From Opitutaceae bacterium (lineage in GTDB: Bacteria; Verrucomicrobiota; Verrucomicrobiia; Opitutales; Opitutaceae), in contig PMSP01000106.1 of assembly GCA_003168315.1 (NCBI GenBank), positions 1 through 6,515 of the forward strand: a stretch of DNA of 6,515 nucleotides, given 5' to 3'. A program made the translations under genes and the position numbers. Below, in pieces: positions 6,064 to 6,515 of this stretch (position 1 is the first letter of the stretch; each line of letters starts with the position of its first letter). Below the pieces are notes generated by a model. The model did no database searches. It was not told the DNA's origin and saw only the letters and a list, made by a program, of their open reading frames with translations.

Positions 6064-6515
6064 TCAGAGGATGTAATCGGAGGGAGCGATCAGGAGCGTG
6101 AACTCGCCCTTGAGGCTCGCCTTCGACAGGCCCTCGCGGACCTGTCCGGCCGGCCCCACCCAGAAGGTCTCATGGACCTTCGTGACCTCCTTGGCGACGC
6201 AGACGACCCGCTCCGGCCCCAGGGCCGCGACGATGTCGTCCATGGCCTTGGCGATCCTGTGGCAGCTCTCGTAGAGGGCGATCGTGAAGCCGAAGTCCCT
6301 GTACTTGCCGTAGAACGCGAGGCGGGCCGAGGACTTCGGCGGAAGGAAGCCGGCAAACAGGAAGCCGTTCGTGGGAAGGCCGCTTGCGCAGAGAACGGCG
6401 GCAAAGGCCACCGGCCCGGGAACGGGGATCACGGGGAGCCCGCGGCGCCGGCAGGCGCGGACGACCCGGAAGCCGGGATCGCTGAGCCCCGGGGTCCCCG
6501 CGTCGGTCGCCAGGG
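6064..6515 (-). CDS. rsmI: 16S rRNA (cytidine(1402)-2'-O)-methyltransferase (partial, N-terminus beyond window)
   Basis: RsmI uses S-adenosylmethionine to methylate the 2'-O of C1402 in the decoding centre of 16S rRNA; the fold is that of tetrapyrrole (uroporphyrin-III C) methylases. The frame is open to the right edge, where two bases of a cut codon remain; 149 residues are visible. Seen: the SAM-site motif 'LATDAGTPGLSDPG' at visible residues 1-14, 'IPVPGPVAFAAVL' at 29-41, 'SGLPTNGFLFAGFLPPK' at 44-60 (family SGLPTDxFxFxGFLPxK), 'ALYESCHRI' at about 79-87, and 'KEVTKVHE' at about 108-115. The protein stops right after 'KGEFTLLIAPSDYIL', the family's last core strand. E. coli RsmI continues for some 55 residues with a helical C-terminal domain that is missing here. 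It lies 2 bp upstream of the Ppx/GppA gene and is probably co-transcribed with it. Confidence 0.93.
   Translation of the reverse strand, partial: LATDAGTPGLSDPGFRVVRACRRRGLPVIPVPGPVAFAAVLCASGLPTNGFLFAGFLPPKSSARLAFYGKYRDFGFTIALYESCHRIAKAMDDIVAALGPERVVCVAKEVTKVHETFWVGPAGQVREGLSKASLKGEFTLLIAPSDYIL

Noticed and set aside
1..6515. CRISPR array, tRNA/rRNA, insertion sequence, phage or defence system
   Set aside because: No regularly spaced repeats, no tRNA-like cloverleaf or rRNA-like stretch noticed, no transposase or integrase, and nearly all of the window is taken by seven recognisable housekeeping or metabolic genes.

Overview
The window is GC-rich (strong G/C third-position bias in every gene) and bacterial. 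A complete lpxK (lipid A 4'-kinase) shows that the host makes lipid A, so it is a Gram-negative-type bacterium. The long LpxK with a 'VVSDG' stretch, the SerC/AGT-like class V aminotransferase and the gene mix look most like Verrucomicrobiota (Opitutales-like). That placement rests on remembered protein resemblance, not on a search. There are no rRNAs, tRNAs, CRISPR arrays, insertion sequences or other mobile features. All seven genes are metabolic or RNA-modification genes, and the region reads as ordinary chromosome.

Layout: (1) 1-711, minus strand: the N-terminal 237 residues of a class V PLP aminotransferase, cut by the left edge. (2) 712-800: a divergent intergenic region with the only AT-rich patch of the window and a strong 9-bp stem that takes in the first base of the lpxK start codon. 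(3) 801-5129, plus strand: a compact four-gene block of lpxK, an M29 metallo-aminopeptidase, an adenosine/adenine deaminase family enzyme and an RluD-type pseudouridine synthase. The lpxK/M29 junction is ATGA and the deaminase/rluD junction is GTGA. The M29/deaminase junction is either a third such overlap (TTGA) or a 32-bp gap, depending on the deaminase start. (4) 5130-5143: a 14-bp convergent gap with no obvious terminator. (5) 5144-6515, minus strand: rsmI (cut by the right edge) followed after 2 bp by a short Ppx/GppA phosphatase.

The plus-strand block is almost certainly one transcript, but its members belong to different processes: outer-membrane lipid A synthesis, peptide turnover, purine salvage and 23S rRNA modification. 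The minus pair joins 16S rRNA methylation with polyphosphate/(p)ppGpp phosphohydrolysis. I found no previously undescribed system. The points most worth a second look are the deaminase whose metal-site motif carries Glu where adenosine deaminases have Asp, the hairpin at the lpxK start, the apparently truncated RsmI C-terminus, and the run of stop-start overlaps.
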